Below, in pieces: positions 7,691-16,396 of a DNA stretch of 64,000 nucleotides. Below the pieces are notes generated by a model. It ran no database searches. It worked only from the letters and a program-made list of their open reading frames with translations, and was not told the origin of the DNA. The translations under genes and the position numbers were made by a program. Numbering within the stretch: the stretch's first letter is position 1; every line of letters starts with the position of its first letter. The stretch spans positions 124,001 to 188,000 of the forward strand of contig JACKDN010000006.1 in the NCBI GenBank assembly GCA_020633465.1, given 5' to 3'. Origin of the DNA: Myxococcales bacterium (GTDB lineage: Bacteria; Myxococcota_A; Bradymonadia; UBA7976; UBA1532).

Positions 7691-8518
7691 GTGACCCTCC
7701 GCACCCCCTCGAGCCGTGCGCTTCGCGGGCTCCGGCGCGATCCCCCCCCTCACCCCCTGAAGCCGCCGACCCTCGCCCTGCCCTGCGCGCCGCGCTGTCG
7801 GCGCCCGATCCGGCGATCCGCGCCGCGCGCCCTGCTCGGCCCTGGGCTGGCAGCGCGACCCGCCGTCGGCCCGTGGCTACGCGCGGCGACGACCGATCCA
7901 GCGCCCACCGTGCGCGCCGCCGCGGTCGCCGCGCTGGCCGTCGTGCGCGACGCGGGCGCGGGCGCCACGCTGGAGGGCCGACTCGACGACGCGCGCGCGC
8001 CGCAGCGCGCGGCCGCCGCCCGGGTGCTGGGCTTCCTCCGCCTCGCGGCGCACGCCCCTGCCCTGCGCGCCGCGCTCGCCACCGACGCCGCCGCCGAGGC
8101 CCGCGCCGAGGCGGCGCGGGCCCTCGGTCGCCTCGGCGACGCAGCATCGATGCCGCTGCTGATCGAGGCGCTGGCGGCGCCGGTCGCGTGCCTGCGCCAC
8201 GCCGCCGCTCAGGCGCTGGCGCGGCTGCCCACGGACGAGGCCGCCGCGGTGCTGCATGGCCGCCTGGACGATCCGGATCCCGAGGTCCGGGCGGCCGCGG
8301 CGCGCGGTCTGGCGATCGTCAGCCCGGGCGACGCGCTGGTGCCCCTGTGCGCCACGCTGGCGAACGACGCCGATCCCGGCGTCCGGGTGACGGCCGCTGT
8401 CGCGCTGGGCCAATTGGGTGGGGAGGCCGCCCGCGCGGCCCTGCAGCGCGCGACCGCCGATCCGCACCCCGAGGTGCGCGATCGCGCGCGGGCCGCGCTG
8501 ACTCAGTCGCCGCGCTGA
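7691..8518 (+). CDS. HEAT-repeat protein (5' end uncertain, probably frameshifted)
   Basis: From about residue 60 the protein is a run of HEAT/PBS-lyase-like repeats of roughly 30 residues (VRAAAVAALAVV, ARAEAARALGRLGD, LRHAAAQALARL, VRAAAARGLAIV, VRVTAAVALGQLGG), a scaffold for protein binding. GTG 7691 is the farthest start in this frame, but residues 1-60 look non-coding. The neighbouring frame shows a further repeat, PALRAALSAPDPAIRAA, at about 7781-7832. I therefore suspect a one-base indel near 7833 and a true start farther upstream. The stop lies in the first unit of a tandem repeat shared with the convergent Nudix gene. Confidence 0.6.
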   Translation: MTLRTPSSRALRGLRRDPPPHPLKPPTLALPCAPRCRRPIRRSAPRALLGPGLAARPAVGPWLRAATTDPAPTVRAAAVAALAVVRDAGAGATLEGRLDDARAPQRAAAARVLGFLRLAAHAPALRAALATDAAAEARAEAARALGRLGDAASMPLLIEALAAPVACLRHAAAQALARLPTDEAAAVLHGRLDDPDPEVRAAAARGLAIVSPGDALVPLCATLANDADPGVRVTAAVALGQLGGEAARAALQRATADPHPEVRDRARAALTQSPR

Positions 8519-8660
8519 GCCGGTCAGCCCGCCTGACGCGGTCGCCGCGCCGCCTCGATCGCCGCGCTGACCCGGTCAGCCCGACCGACGCGGTCGCCGC
8601 GCCGCTTCAGTCGCCACGCTGACCCGGCCGCCGCGCTGGCTCAGTCGCCGCGCTGACGCT
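8507..8660. repeat. Tandem ~52-bp repeats between convergent genes
   Basis: Units start at 8507, 8559, 8611 (shortened to 34 bp) and 8645, each beginning TCGCCGCGCTGA or a one-base variant. The first two units are 52 bp and nearly identical. The stop codon of the HEAT gene is the TGA within unit 1, and the last codons of the Nudix gene on the other strand lie in the final unit. Slipped-strand duplication of the gene end is the simplest origin. Confidence 0.75.
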
Positions 8661-9132
8661 TGATCCGGTCGTACTCGAACAGGAACAGCGACGCCCGGCT
8701 CAGCAGCTTGCGCATGCCCGGGTGGAACAGGCGGCGCGTCGCCTCGCGCTCGCTGACCCAGACGTGCCAGACGCCCTCGTGGGGGTGCGGCCCATGCTCG
8801 CGGGTGGGCGCGGCGGCGGGCAGCGGCGACCAGTCGTGCACCTGGCCGGTGAAGAAGACGACGGTCTTGTCGATGGGCCGGCCGGCCCGGCGGTAGTTGT
8901 AGTGCACCTGATCGCGGAAGTCCGGCAGCAGCTCGATCTGCGTGATGCCCGTCTCCTCGCGCAGCTCCCGCAGGGCGGCGTCGACCTCGGTCTCACCCGC
9001 CTCGATGCTGCCCTTGGGGAACTCCCAGGCGGCGTCCGGGTTGCGCACCATGACGCTGTGCAGCAGCAGGTACTCCACCCCCGCGTCGGTTCGCCGGAAA
9101 GGGATGACCCCGCAGGAGTTCTCGTACAGCAA
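8641..9132 (-). CDS. Nudix hydrolase, Ap4A-hydrolase-like
   Basis: The Nudix box is complete as GSIEAGETEVDAALRELREETGI (G-x5-E-x7-REUxEExGU), flanked by FRRTDAGVEYLLLHS and AWEFPKGS as in bis(5'-nucleosyl)-tetraphosphatases, which remove dinucleoside polyphosphates. I place the start at TTG 9132 because the conserved fold begins there (LLYENSCGVIPFR) and GAGAGGAA lies upstream. An ATG at 9192 would add 20 residues of low-complexity sequence. The predicted size is 163 aa, usual for the family. The gene converges on the HEAT-repeat gene. Confidence 0.8.
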   Translation of the reverse strand: MLYENSCGVIPFRRTDAGVEYLLLHSVMVRNPDAAWEFPKGSIEAGETEVDAALRELREETGITQIELLPDFRDQVHYNYRRAGRPIDKTVVFFTGQVHDWSPLPAAAPTREHGPHPHEGVWHVWVSEREATRRLFHPGMRKLLSRASLFLFEYDRIKRQRGD

Positions 9133-9290
9133 CCGTGGCGTTCCTCTCGGTCGGTGATGCGCCGGGGCGCGGATCGCCGACGCTACCAGCACGCGCCCTC
9201 GCCGGGCAACCGCGGCCGCTTCACCGCAGAGTTCGGGGCGCTACCGGACACTCGGGCAGTTCGGTCCTGCGTCGGGCGCCCGAGCCGCGC

Positions 9291-10949
9291 TCAGGGGAAG
9301 CAGGACGCGCCGGCGCCGGTCGCCAGGTAGCCCAAGTCGGGGTTGCACACAATACCGAAGGACTCCGCGCCCTCGCACGCGCCGCCCGGGCTGATGACCG
9401 CACCCTGATTGGCGTCGAAGCAAATGCCGCCAGCGGGCGTGTAGGTCGCGCGCGTAAAATGGATGGTCGCCGAGCTGTCGGCCTTCGCTGCCACGGCCGT
9501 GGTGCCGCCAATGGTCACATCCGCCCCGACGACGGCGCCTCGGGTGCTCGCGCCCACCCCACGAGACGCCCCGTCCACGGTCAGACGACTGACCGAGACA
9601 AGGCCGCCGGCCGTCGCGATCACCGCGTAGTTCCCCGCGTCCGTCACGGTCAGGCCCTCGGCGAGGATCACGCCTCCCCCACCCGCCTGGACACCGTCGG
9701 CCTCCGGTCCGTCGATGCGCGCGTCCCCGACGTAGGCGAACCCTCCCAGCGCCTCCACGCCGGCCCTTCCTGCGTCCGTCACGACCACGCGCGCCGCCGA
9801 CACGAGTCCGCCCTGGGCGGTGCCGATGGCGTTGCCTCGTCCGCGCACGACGGTCGAATCGTCGATGCTCACCCGGCCGCCCCACGCGGCCCCGATCGAG
9901 GTGCCCCCACCGTCCTGGAAGGCGCTGTCCGTGGCGATCACGACGCCATTGTCCGTCGCGCTCACCAGGTTGTAGAAGCCCTCGACCGCGACGCGGCTCG
10001 CCGCGATCCATCCTCCGGCGCTCGACAGGCCGATCTCGCCGATCGTGGGCTCCGGGTTCTCGCTGCGCAGCGTCACACCACGCAGGCCACCCAGCGCTTG
10101 CCCAGGGGCGACCACGAGACCGCTGCTGTCGCGAAAGCGGAAGACCACCCGCTCGGGAAAGTTGGGGTTCCCCTCGATCCGCAGGCGCGCGCCGTCCGGA
10201 TGGTCGATGAAGATGGGCTCCGAGGCAGCGGGCTGACCGTCGGGTGGGTACGTGCCGTCCGCGATCTGAATGGTGGTCCCCTGCGGGGGTACGTGGCGCC
10301 CCTCGAGCGAGGCGAGGGCCTGAGCGAGCGATGCGAACTCGTCTGCCCGCGGCTCGGGGCTCACGCGAATCTCACCCGGCGCCATCCGCACGCTGTCGGG
10401 CGGCGCGCATCGCCAGCCGGCCGCGGCGCGCACCAACGTGTCGCCCGCGGCGCAGTCTTCGGGCAGCGCGCGGGCCTCGAGCGCGTCCAAACGTGCCAGC
10501 AGCGCGTCGGCGTCCCAGCGGCCCGCGGCGGTCGCGAGCCCCAGCGCGGTCGGTACGGCCCCGATGTCCTGCCGCGGGAAGCGCACCTCGCCCTCGCCGA
10601 TCTCGATCCAGGTCGCACGCGCGCACAACGCCGCGTTGGGGCAGCTCAGCGACGCGCTGAAACGGCCGTCGTCCTCCTCGGGATCACACCTGACCGCCTC
10701 GACGCCGAGGTCCGCCTCGATCTCCTCGTCGCCGATCCGCGCAGACAGCATCGCCGGGCACCGTACCACGCCGTTCGGCTCGGTCAGCCTGCCCTCGTAG
10801 ACGAGCGTCTGAGCACCCGCAGGGCCCGACACCGCCACCAGTGATGCGCACACCCACAGGATGATCCGCAGCAGTCCATGAACCGGGCCCCGAGGGCCTC
10901 TCCACAGAAACCGGATCTCCCCGATCGACCTCGACCTCGATGTGCTCAT
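9291..10949 (-). CDS. Secreted right-handed beta-helix protein
   Basis: ATG 10949 overlaps the TGA of the preceding lipoprotein gene (ATGA), which fixes the start; the product is 552 aa. A basic n-region leads into a signal peptide (LLRIILWVCASLVAVSGPAGA) with cleavage before QTLVYEGRLTEPNG. The N-terminal domain (YEGRLT to IGAVPTALG) is shared with the gene at 11342. After a Cys-containing linker (CAAGDTLVRAAAGWRC) comes a long series of Gly/Val-rich rungs (VVIATDSAF, VSIDDSTVV, VSAARVVVTDAG) typical of parallel beta-helix proteins. Such proteins are usually cell-surface or secreted; no catalytic residues are evident. It is the last gene of the operon starting at 14199. Confidence 0.8.
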   Translation of the reverse strand: MSTSRSRSIGEIRFLWRGPRGPVHGLLRIILWVCASLVAVSGPAGAQTLVYEGRLTEPNGVVRCPAMLSARIGDEEIEADLGVEAVRCDPEEDDGRFSASLSCPNAALCARATWIEIGEGEVRFPRQDIGAVPTALGLATAAGRWDADALLARLDALEARALPEDCAAGDTLVRAAAGWRCAPPDSVRMAPGEIRVSPEPRADEFASLAQALASLEGRHVPPQGTTIQIADGTYPPDGQPAASEPIFIDHPDGARLRIEGNPNFPERVVFRFRDSSGLVVAPGQALGGLRGVTLRSENPEPTIGEIGLSSAGGWIAASRVAVEGFYNLVSATDNGVVIATDSAFQDGGGTSIGAAWGGRVSIDDSTVVRGRGNAIGTAQGGLVSAARVVVTDAGRAGVEALGGFAYVGDARIDGPEADGVQAGGGGVILAEGLTVTDAGNYAVIATAGGLVSVSRLTVDGASRGVGASTRGAVVGADVTIGGTTAVAAKADSSATIHFTRATYTPAGGICFDANQGAVISPGGACEGAESFGIVCNPDLGYLATGAGASCFP

Positions 10950-11308
10950 CGGCCAGACAACCTGCCTTCCAAGCGGAGTCGCCCATCCGCTGACTGCACC
11001 TCGGACGGCCGAAGAACCACGCCCCGGCCGGGGCCACCCGCGGCCCAACGCAGACCCCTCCGTTCGAGCCTCAGCGACGCTCCGCGCCCTCCGTCGGCGG
11101 CGTCGGGCAGGTCGATCGGCGCGGCGTCCGAGGACGCACCTGGAGCGCAGCGCCCGTCACTGCAATGCTGACCGGCCGGGCATGGCGTATCGTCGTCGCA
11201 GGCTCGCACCGAGATGTCGTCGACGCAGCCCCCCGAACCCGACACGAACGAGGCCAGCGCAGCGACGCGAGCGACACGGGCGAGCCACCCACCGGGCGCT
11301 GCCTTCAT
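10946..11308 (-). CDS. Small lipoprotein with Cys-rich segment
   Basis: The product is 120 aa. ATG 11308 is chosen because AAGGAGG lies 7 bp upstream; an ATG 6 bp earlier is too close. The signal peptide ends SFVSGSGGC, an acceptable though non-canonical lipobox. It is followed by CVDDISVRACDDDTPCPAGQ and then HCSDGRC, a Cys-rich motif (CxxDxxCPxGxxCxxGxC) common in myxobacterial lipoproteins. The remainder is hydrophilic. Function is unknown. It sits between two related beta-helix genes and overlaps the next gene by ATGA, so it is probably a surface component of the same assembly. Confidence 0.75.
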   Translation of the reverse strand: MKAAPGGWLARVARVAALASFVSGSGGCVDDISVRACDDDTPCPAGQHCSDGRCAPGASSDAAPIDLPDAADGGRGASLRLERRGLRWAAGGPGRGVVLRPSEVQSADGRLRLEGRLSGR

Positions 11309-11341
11309 GAGCATCCTCCTTCGTGCGTCCGATCAGTGGAC

Positions 11342-12886
11342 TCAGTGGACAACGAGTCCACCGTCCGACCAGAGCGAGCTGATGGCCGGTGAGCAGCATT
11401 CGGCGGGTTGGATGTCGAGGTAGATCACGCCGCCCGAGCGCGCCCACGCCGTCTTCGAGTTCGAGTCCTCGAAGGTCGCACTGGTCGCGCGGACGTAGGC
11501 CCCCCGGTGCGCCACGACTGCGCCGCGGTATTCGCGGTACTGCATCTCGCGGTGACCGTTGCGCGCGAAGACCGAGCCCGACGCGAAGACGGACGCGCCC
11601 TCGAATGCCCCGACCCCGGCATCGCCGTTGTCGGTGAAGGCTCCCCCGCTGACGTCGACCAGCGCGCCATCCTCGGCGTGCACGCCGCTGTGACGGTTCG
11701 AGCTGACCAAGCCGGGGAGCCGGACGATGGCGCTTCGGGCCACAAGGAGGCCCGTGTTGTTGTTGCGCAGGGCGATGGACGGCAGGAGGGCGGCCAGCTC
11801 GTGGGACGCGTTCCGCGGCTGCTCGGTCAGGGCCTCGGGCCGCGCCACGCGAGCCCCGTCCGACACCTCGACACCCACGCCGAAGAACTCGGCCTCGAGC
11901 GCCCCCACGTACGCGGTCGCGCCATCTCGGATCGCCACGGCCGGCGCGTCGCAGGTGGAGGGATCGAAGGCGTCGTCGCCAGAGGACATCGCGCACTCCC
12001 CGCGCATCTCGAAGCCCGCGAGCAGACCGAGGGTGACACCCCGATCCAGCCGGAAACACCCCTCGTTGCACAGCAACGTGGCACGCCCCGGCCCCTCGGC
12101 GGCGCGCCCCACCACGCGCAGCCGGGCGCCGTCCGCGTGGTTCAGGCTCACCGGCGCCCGGTGCACGTGATCCCCGACCACCTCCACGGTGACCGTCGCG
12201 CCGGGTCCGATGCGCCACCGGCGCAGGGCCGCCATCGCCGCGTCGATCGTCGGATAGGTGTCGGCGTCCCCGGCAGCTCCGGCGGCCACACGGTAGGTCC
12301 GATCTTCGTGGATCGTCTGGTCGCCCGGGCCCGGGCTCAGGCGCTGCCAACCCTGAGACGTGCACCCCCAGAACGTGTCGTCACCGAATCGCATCTCGCC
12401 CGGCTGGCAGTCATCGGAGCGCTCGGCCTCGTCTCGCAGGGTGACGTGCGGGGCCTCGACCCCACCCACCGCGTCGATGGTCGCCTCCGGCGCCAGCCGG
12501 GCCGTGCTCGCGAGCCGGTCACAGACGAGGGCCCGCGGCACAGCGCCGATCAGCTGCACCTCGAAGGGCACTCCGTTGATGATCGGGCGTAGCGCATGGG
12601 CTCCGTCCACGTCGGGCCCGAGCGGCTCCACGTCGATCTCGGCGCCGAAGCGCCCTCCGCCCAGCTCGACCACGCGCGCGACGACGCGAGACCCGATGAC
12701 GGCGTCCTCGGCCGTCAGGAAGTCGAACTCGGCGCTCTCCACCGCCACCTCGCCCATGTCGTCCGTCAAGCGTCCCTCGTAGACGAGCACCTGCGCCCAC
12801 GTGGGCGCAGCGCCCAGCAACACGAAGAGGACGTACGCGACGCTGCGATGCCAGGTCGATGCGCGCGCTCGGTACCGTTCTTCCAA
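11342..12886 (-). CDS. Secreted right-handed beta-helix protein (paralogue of 9291)
   Basis: I place the start at TTG 12886, 5 bp after GGGGAGGA. It yields a 514-aa protein with a clear signal peptide (SVAYVLFVLLGAAPTWAQ); longer frames would include sequence coding for the neighbouring TPR protein. After cleavage, VLVYEGRLTDDMGEV and IGAVPRALVCDRL match the N-terminal domain of the 9291 protein. A Cys pair (DDCQPGEMRFGDDTFWGC) precedes beta-helix rungs (VAIRDGATAYVG, ALVDVSGGAFTDNGDAGVG, AVVAHRGAYVRATSATF). It begins 47 bp after the TPR/PEGA gene. Role unknown; surface display is inferred. Confidence 0.8.
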   Translation of the reverse strand: MEERYRARASTWHRSVAYVLFVLLGAAPTWAQVLVYEGRLTDDMGEVAVESAEFDFLTAEDAVIGSRVVARVVELGGGRFGAEIDVEPLGPDVDGAHALRPIINGVPFEVQLIGAVPRALVCDRLASTARLAPEATIDAVGGVEAPHVTLRDEAERSDDCQPGEMRFGDDTFWGCTSQGWQRLSPGPGDQTIHEDRTYRVAAGAAGDADTYPTIDAAMAALRRWRIGPGATVTVEVVGDHVHRAPVSLNHADGARLRVVGRAAEGPGRATLLCNEGCFRLDRGVTLGLLAGFEMRGECAMSSGDDAFDPSTCDAPAVAIRDGATAYVGALEAEFFGVGVEVSDGARVARPEALTEQPRNASHELAALLPSIALRNNNTGLLVARSAIVRLPGLVSSNRHSGVHAEDGALVDVSGGAFTDNGDAGVGAFEGASVFASGSVFARNGHREMQYREYRGAVVAHRGAYVRATSATFEDSNSKTAWARSGGVIYLDIQPAECCSPAISSLWSDGGLVVH

Positions 12887-12933
12887 TGGATCCTCCCCGT
12901 GGGCGATGCCCCCTCCGACCTGCCGCGGGACGA

Positions 12934-14199
12934 CTACCACAGCCACGTCAGCGTCGCCGATCGCCCCAGAGGGTCGACGTCGAACGCCACCGGCTGCCCG
13001 GACCTCCGAGGCCAGAGCAGGATCGCGAGTCCACCCGCCACCAGGACGCCGCCGATCCCGAGCCCGGTCCAGGCGATAGCCCGCTCGTCCTCGAGGCGAG
13101 ACTGCAGGCGCCCCGCCTCGGCGTCCGAACCGGGTGGTAGACGATTGCCCTCCGCGCTCGTGTCCGCCGCCTTGGACCAGTAGATACCTCCGACCACCGC
13201 GGCCGCCACGCCCAACGCCATCGTCCCACCGCCGATCCAAGGCCAGAGATCGGCGCCGTTAGCGTCCGCCTCGAGGGCCTGCTGCGCCGACGGCTCCGGC
13301 TCCGACGCCCCCCGGCGGTTCGCGGCCGGCGTCGATGGTCCGGCGTTTGCGAGGGCGGCGAGGACGGCCCTGACTTCGGGCGCATCGTCTGCATCGGGCG
13401 CCTTGTCGAGGTACTTCGAGTAGTTGATGCGCGCGCCCTCCCGATCGCCTGCCCCCTCGAGCGCACGGGCGAGGTTGTAGGGGAGCTTGGTCGAGGCCGG
13501 AAAGAGCGCGAAGGCGACCTGGAAGGCCTCGGCGGCTTCCTTGAAGAGCCCCTCGCCGTACAGCCCGCGGCCCTGGTGGTATCGAATCAGGGCGGGCGCC
13601 GGTCCTCCGGGTTCGAGGGCCTCTCGGCCCACGGCCTCGGGTCGCGGGGCCACATGATGAACGAGCCGCGTGATCTCGATCGTCTCGAGCCCATGGGTTC
13701 CGTCCCGTGCGATGATCCGAACGCCGTGCCGCCCCGCCGTGACGTGGCGTCTCGAACGGCGCCAGCCCAAGGGCACCTCGTCCACCCAAACCTGAGCCCC
13801 GGGCGGTCCCGGCACCATCAGCGTCGCCCCACAACGATTCGCCAGACGCCGCTCTACCTGCGCGCCCTCATCGCGGCGAGCGCAATCCTGGCAGTGGGTC
13901 GCGAACTCCGTGAAAGTACGGCGCGCCCCTTCACACTCGGCCGGGCTCGGCACATCAGGGATCGCCCCCGCTTCGAGCAGCAGCACGTCGGGCCAGCACG
14001 TCTCGTCCCAGATCGTGCGCAGCGCCGCTCGTGCCACCGCGTGCTGACCCGAGCGCATGAGCCGCTCGGCGGTCGCCACCCGCTTTCGCGCCCCCGCGCA
14101 GCGACCGCACGCGACACCGCCGCGGGGCACTCGGCCTGCGCGATCGGTGGCCACTCGAACGGCGATGACGGCCATGGCGACCAGGATCGTGGTCCTCAT
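12934..14199 (-). CDS. Membrane protein with PEGA and TPR domains
   Basis: The product is 421 aa from ATG 14199 (AGAGGT upstream). A short hydrophobic N-terminus is followed by a Cys-rich stretch, then a PEGA domain (GATLMVPGPPGAQVWVDEVP, residues ~140-190). A TPR-like segment (ALIRYHQGRGLYGEGLFKEA to ARINYSKYLDKAP) follows, then two C-terminal hydrophobic segments (IGGGTMALGVAAAVVGGIYW and WTGLGIGGVLVAGGLAILLW). PEGA-TPR envelope proteins are abundant in Myxococcota. It is the first gene of the four-gene operon, with a plausible promoter at 14260-14288. It may organise or anchor the downstream beta-helix proteins; this is inference from context only. Confidence 0.75.
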   Translation of the reverse strand: MRTTILVAMAVIAVRVATDRAGRVPRGGVACGRCAGARKRVATAERLMRSGQHAVARAALRTIWDETCWPDVLLLEAGAIPDVPSPAECEGARRTFTEFATHCQDCARRDEGAQVERRLANRCGATLMVPGPPGAQVWVDEVPLGWRRSRRHVTAGRHGVRIIARDGTHGLETIEITRLVHHVAPRPEAVGREALEPGGPAPALIRYHQGRGLYGEGLFKEAAEAFQVAFALFPASTKLPYNLARALEGAGDREGARINYSKYLDKAPDADDAPEVRAVLAALANAGPSTPAANRRGASEPEPSAQQALEADANGADLWPWIGGGTMALGVAAAVVGGIYWSKAADTSAEGNRLPPGSDAEAGRLQSRLEDERAIAWTGLGIGGVLVAGGLAILLWPRRSGQPVAFDVDPLGRSATLTWLW

Positions 14200-14259
14200 C
14201 GATAACCTCTGCCGGCGGACCGGCGGCTCACCTCTCGGGCGAGACACGCTGCCGAGCGA

Positions 14260-14288
14260 GCGTTAGGTGGGCCAGACGCGACGGTCAA
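14260..14288 (-). promoter_or_regulatory. Promoter of TPR/beta-helix operon
   Basis: On the minus strand TTGACC (14288-14283) and TAACGC (14265-14260) are separated by exactly 17 bp, ending about 60 bp before ATG 14199. TTGACC matches five of six -35 consensus bases and TAACGC keeps the T-A start of a -10. No other transcription signal is seen between this gene and the ligase at 14393. Confidence 0.5.
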
Positions 14289-14392
14289 CCCATCCAGTCG
14301 AGGGGGATCCTGCGGGACTCATCGGGAGCGCGCAGCGAGGGCGGCGTCGTTGGGGGGCGGCGAGAGAACGCCGGGCGCGGCGGCCGACCCTG

Positions 14393-16230
14393 TCAGCGGC
14401 GTCGCCAGCGGTGGCGGTGCGCCCCCTCGGCGTACAGCGTCTCGACGGCGGCCGCGTGCCGCGCGATGATGACCGCCTTGCGGCGCACCTTCAGCGTCGG
14501 CGTCAGCAGCCCGTTCGCTTCGGTGAAGGGCTCGGTCAGCAGCGCGAAGGCTTTGAGCGTCTCGTGGCGCTCGAGCGTCCCGTTGAGGCGGTCGAGATCG
14601 TGCTGGAACCGGCGCAGCACCGTGGGGTGGCGCACCAGCGCCTCGTGGTCGTCGGGATCCAGCCCCTTGTCGGCCGCCCACGCGCCGAGCGCCGCGAAGT
14701 CGGGCACCAGCAGCGCGACGCAGTAGGGCCGCCGATCGCCCACCACGGCCGCCTGATCGACGAAGCGCAGGCGCTTCAGCCGCCGCTCCAGCATCTGCGG
14801 CGCGATGTACCGGCCCGTCGAGGTCTTGAACAGGTCCTTCTTGCGATCGGTGATACGCAAGAAGCCGTCGCGGTCGAGCTGCCGACGTCGCCGGTGGCCA
14901 GCCACCCGTCCTGCAGCACCTCGGCGGTCTCGTCCGGCCGGCCGAAGTAGCCCTGCATCACGTTGGGGCCGTGCACGAGGATCTCACCGTCGTCGCCGAT
15001 GCGCACCCGCACGTTGTCCAGCGGGCGGCCCACGGTGCCGAAGCGATAGGCGCCGGGGCGGTTGACGCTGACGACGGGCGACGCCTCGCTCAGCCCGTAG
15101 CCCTCGAGGATCAGCAGGCCCGCGGCCAGGAAGAACTCGGCCACCTCCGGCGCCAGGGGCGCGCCGCCGCTGACGAAGAAGCGCACCCGGCCGCCCATGC
15201 GCGCGGCCAGCGGGGCGAACACCTGGTCGAAGGCCAGGCGGTACTTCGCGCCCAGGATGCGCCCCGGGCGCTCGCCGTGCTGCTTCAGCCGCGCGACCTC
15301 GCGCCCGACGGTCAGCGCCTCCTCCAGCAGCCGCCGGCGCAGGGGCGGCGCCGCCTCGAGCGTGGCCAAGAAGCGGTGGTAGATCTTCTCGTACACGCGC
15401 GGCACGCCGGTCATCAGCGTCGGCCGCACCAGCCCCATGTCGTGAATCAGCCGCCCCATGCTCTGCACGTAGTGCAGCGTGGCGCCGCCGAACAGCGAGG
15501 CCATGTAGTAGCCGGCCATGCGCTCGAAGCTCTGGCTCAGCGGCAGGAACGACAGCAGGTGGTCGTCGGCCTTGATCGGCAGCGCGCGCGCGCCGCGGCG
15601 GTGCAGTTGGCGATCATGTTGCCGTGCGACACCATCACGCCCTTCGACACGCCGGTGGTGCCCGAGGTGTAGATGAGCGTCAGCAGATCGTCGGGGCGCA
15701 GCGCGGCCACCCGCGCGTCGACCTCGGCGGCGCCGCGCGCCGCGCCCAGGCCCTCGAGCTCGAGCAGGCTGAGCACGGTCAGCCCCTCGATCGCCGGCCG
15801 CTGCTCCACCTCGGCCACCGTGATCGACGTGCGACAGGCCGGCCGGCCGGTCGGTCATGCGCGCGACGACCTTCAGCTGCTCCGCCCCGTCGATCACCAG
15901 CACCCGCGCGCCCGCGTCGCCCAGCACGAAGCGCACGTACTCGGGCGTGCTGCTGTCGGCGATGGGCGCGTCCACGCCGCCCGCCGACGCGGTGGCCAGA
16001 TCGGCCAGCACCCACTCGGGGCTGTTGCGCGCCCAGATGGCCACGCGCTCCCCGACCTCGAGGCCCAGCGCGACCAGGCCGGCGGCGGCGTGCGCGACGC
16101 GGACGCCCATCTGGGCCCAGGTGAGCGGGCGCCAGTGGCCGTCGAGCTTGCCGTAGGCCATCGGGCGCGCCTGCAGCTTGAGCACCTGCTCGCGGAAGAC
16201 GGCGGGGATGGACGGGGGGGACATCGGCAC
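14393..16230 (-). pseudogene. Long-chain acyl-CoA synthetase (AMP-binding), three frameshifts
   Basis: Together the frames encode a complete ~600-aa FadD-like ligase. Part one has ATG 16230, AVFREQVLKLQARPMAYGKL and the adenylate-domain start. Part two carries the P-loop-like TLIYTSGTTGVSKGVMVSHG. Part three has LSFLPLSQSFERMAGYY, GYGLSEASPVVS and GWLATGDVG. Part four has LDRDGFLRITDRKKDLFKTS and the C-terminal lid to 14393. Breaks lie at 15837-15857 (GGCC repeat), 15588-15597 (CG dinucleotide run) and near 14886 (one C missing in GGCCAG). The enzyme would activate fatty acids with ATP and CoA. Breaks confined to short GC repeats, with conserved motifs in all parts, make residual sequencing indels as likely as true decay. 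Confidence 0.75.
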
Positions 16231-16396
16231 TCGGGGGTGGACGTGGCGGCGCGGCCATGGAACCAGCGTCGACGCACCGTGTCAATCGCCGCTCGCGGCC
16301 GCGTCGCGGGGGTATCGCCGGCCCCCGAGCGCAGGCGCCGTGAGGCCCCGACGACGGCCCGCGCGCGTGCTTGCGCCCCCGCCGAAGGCGCGTGCT

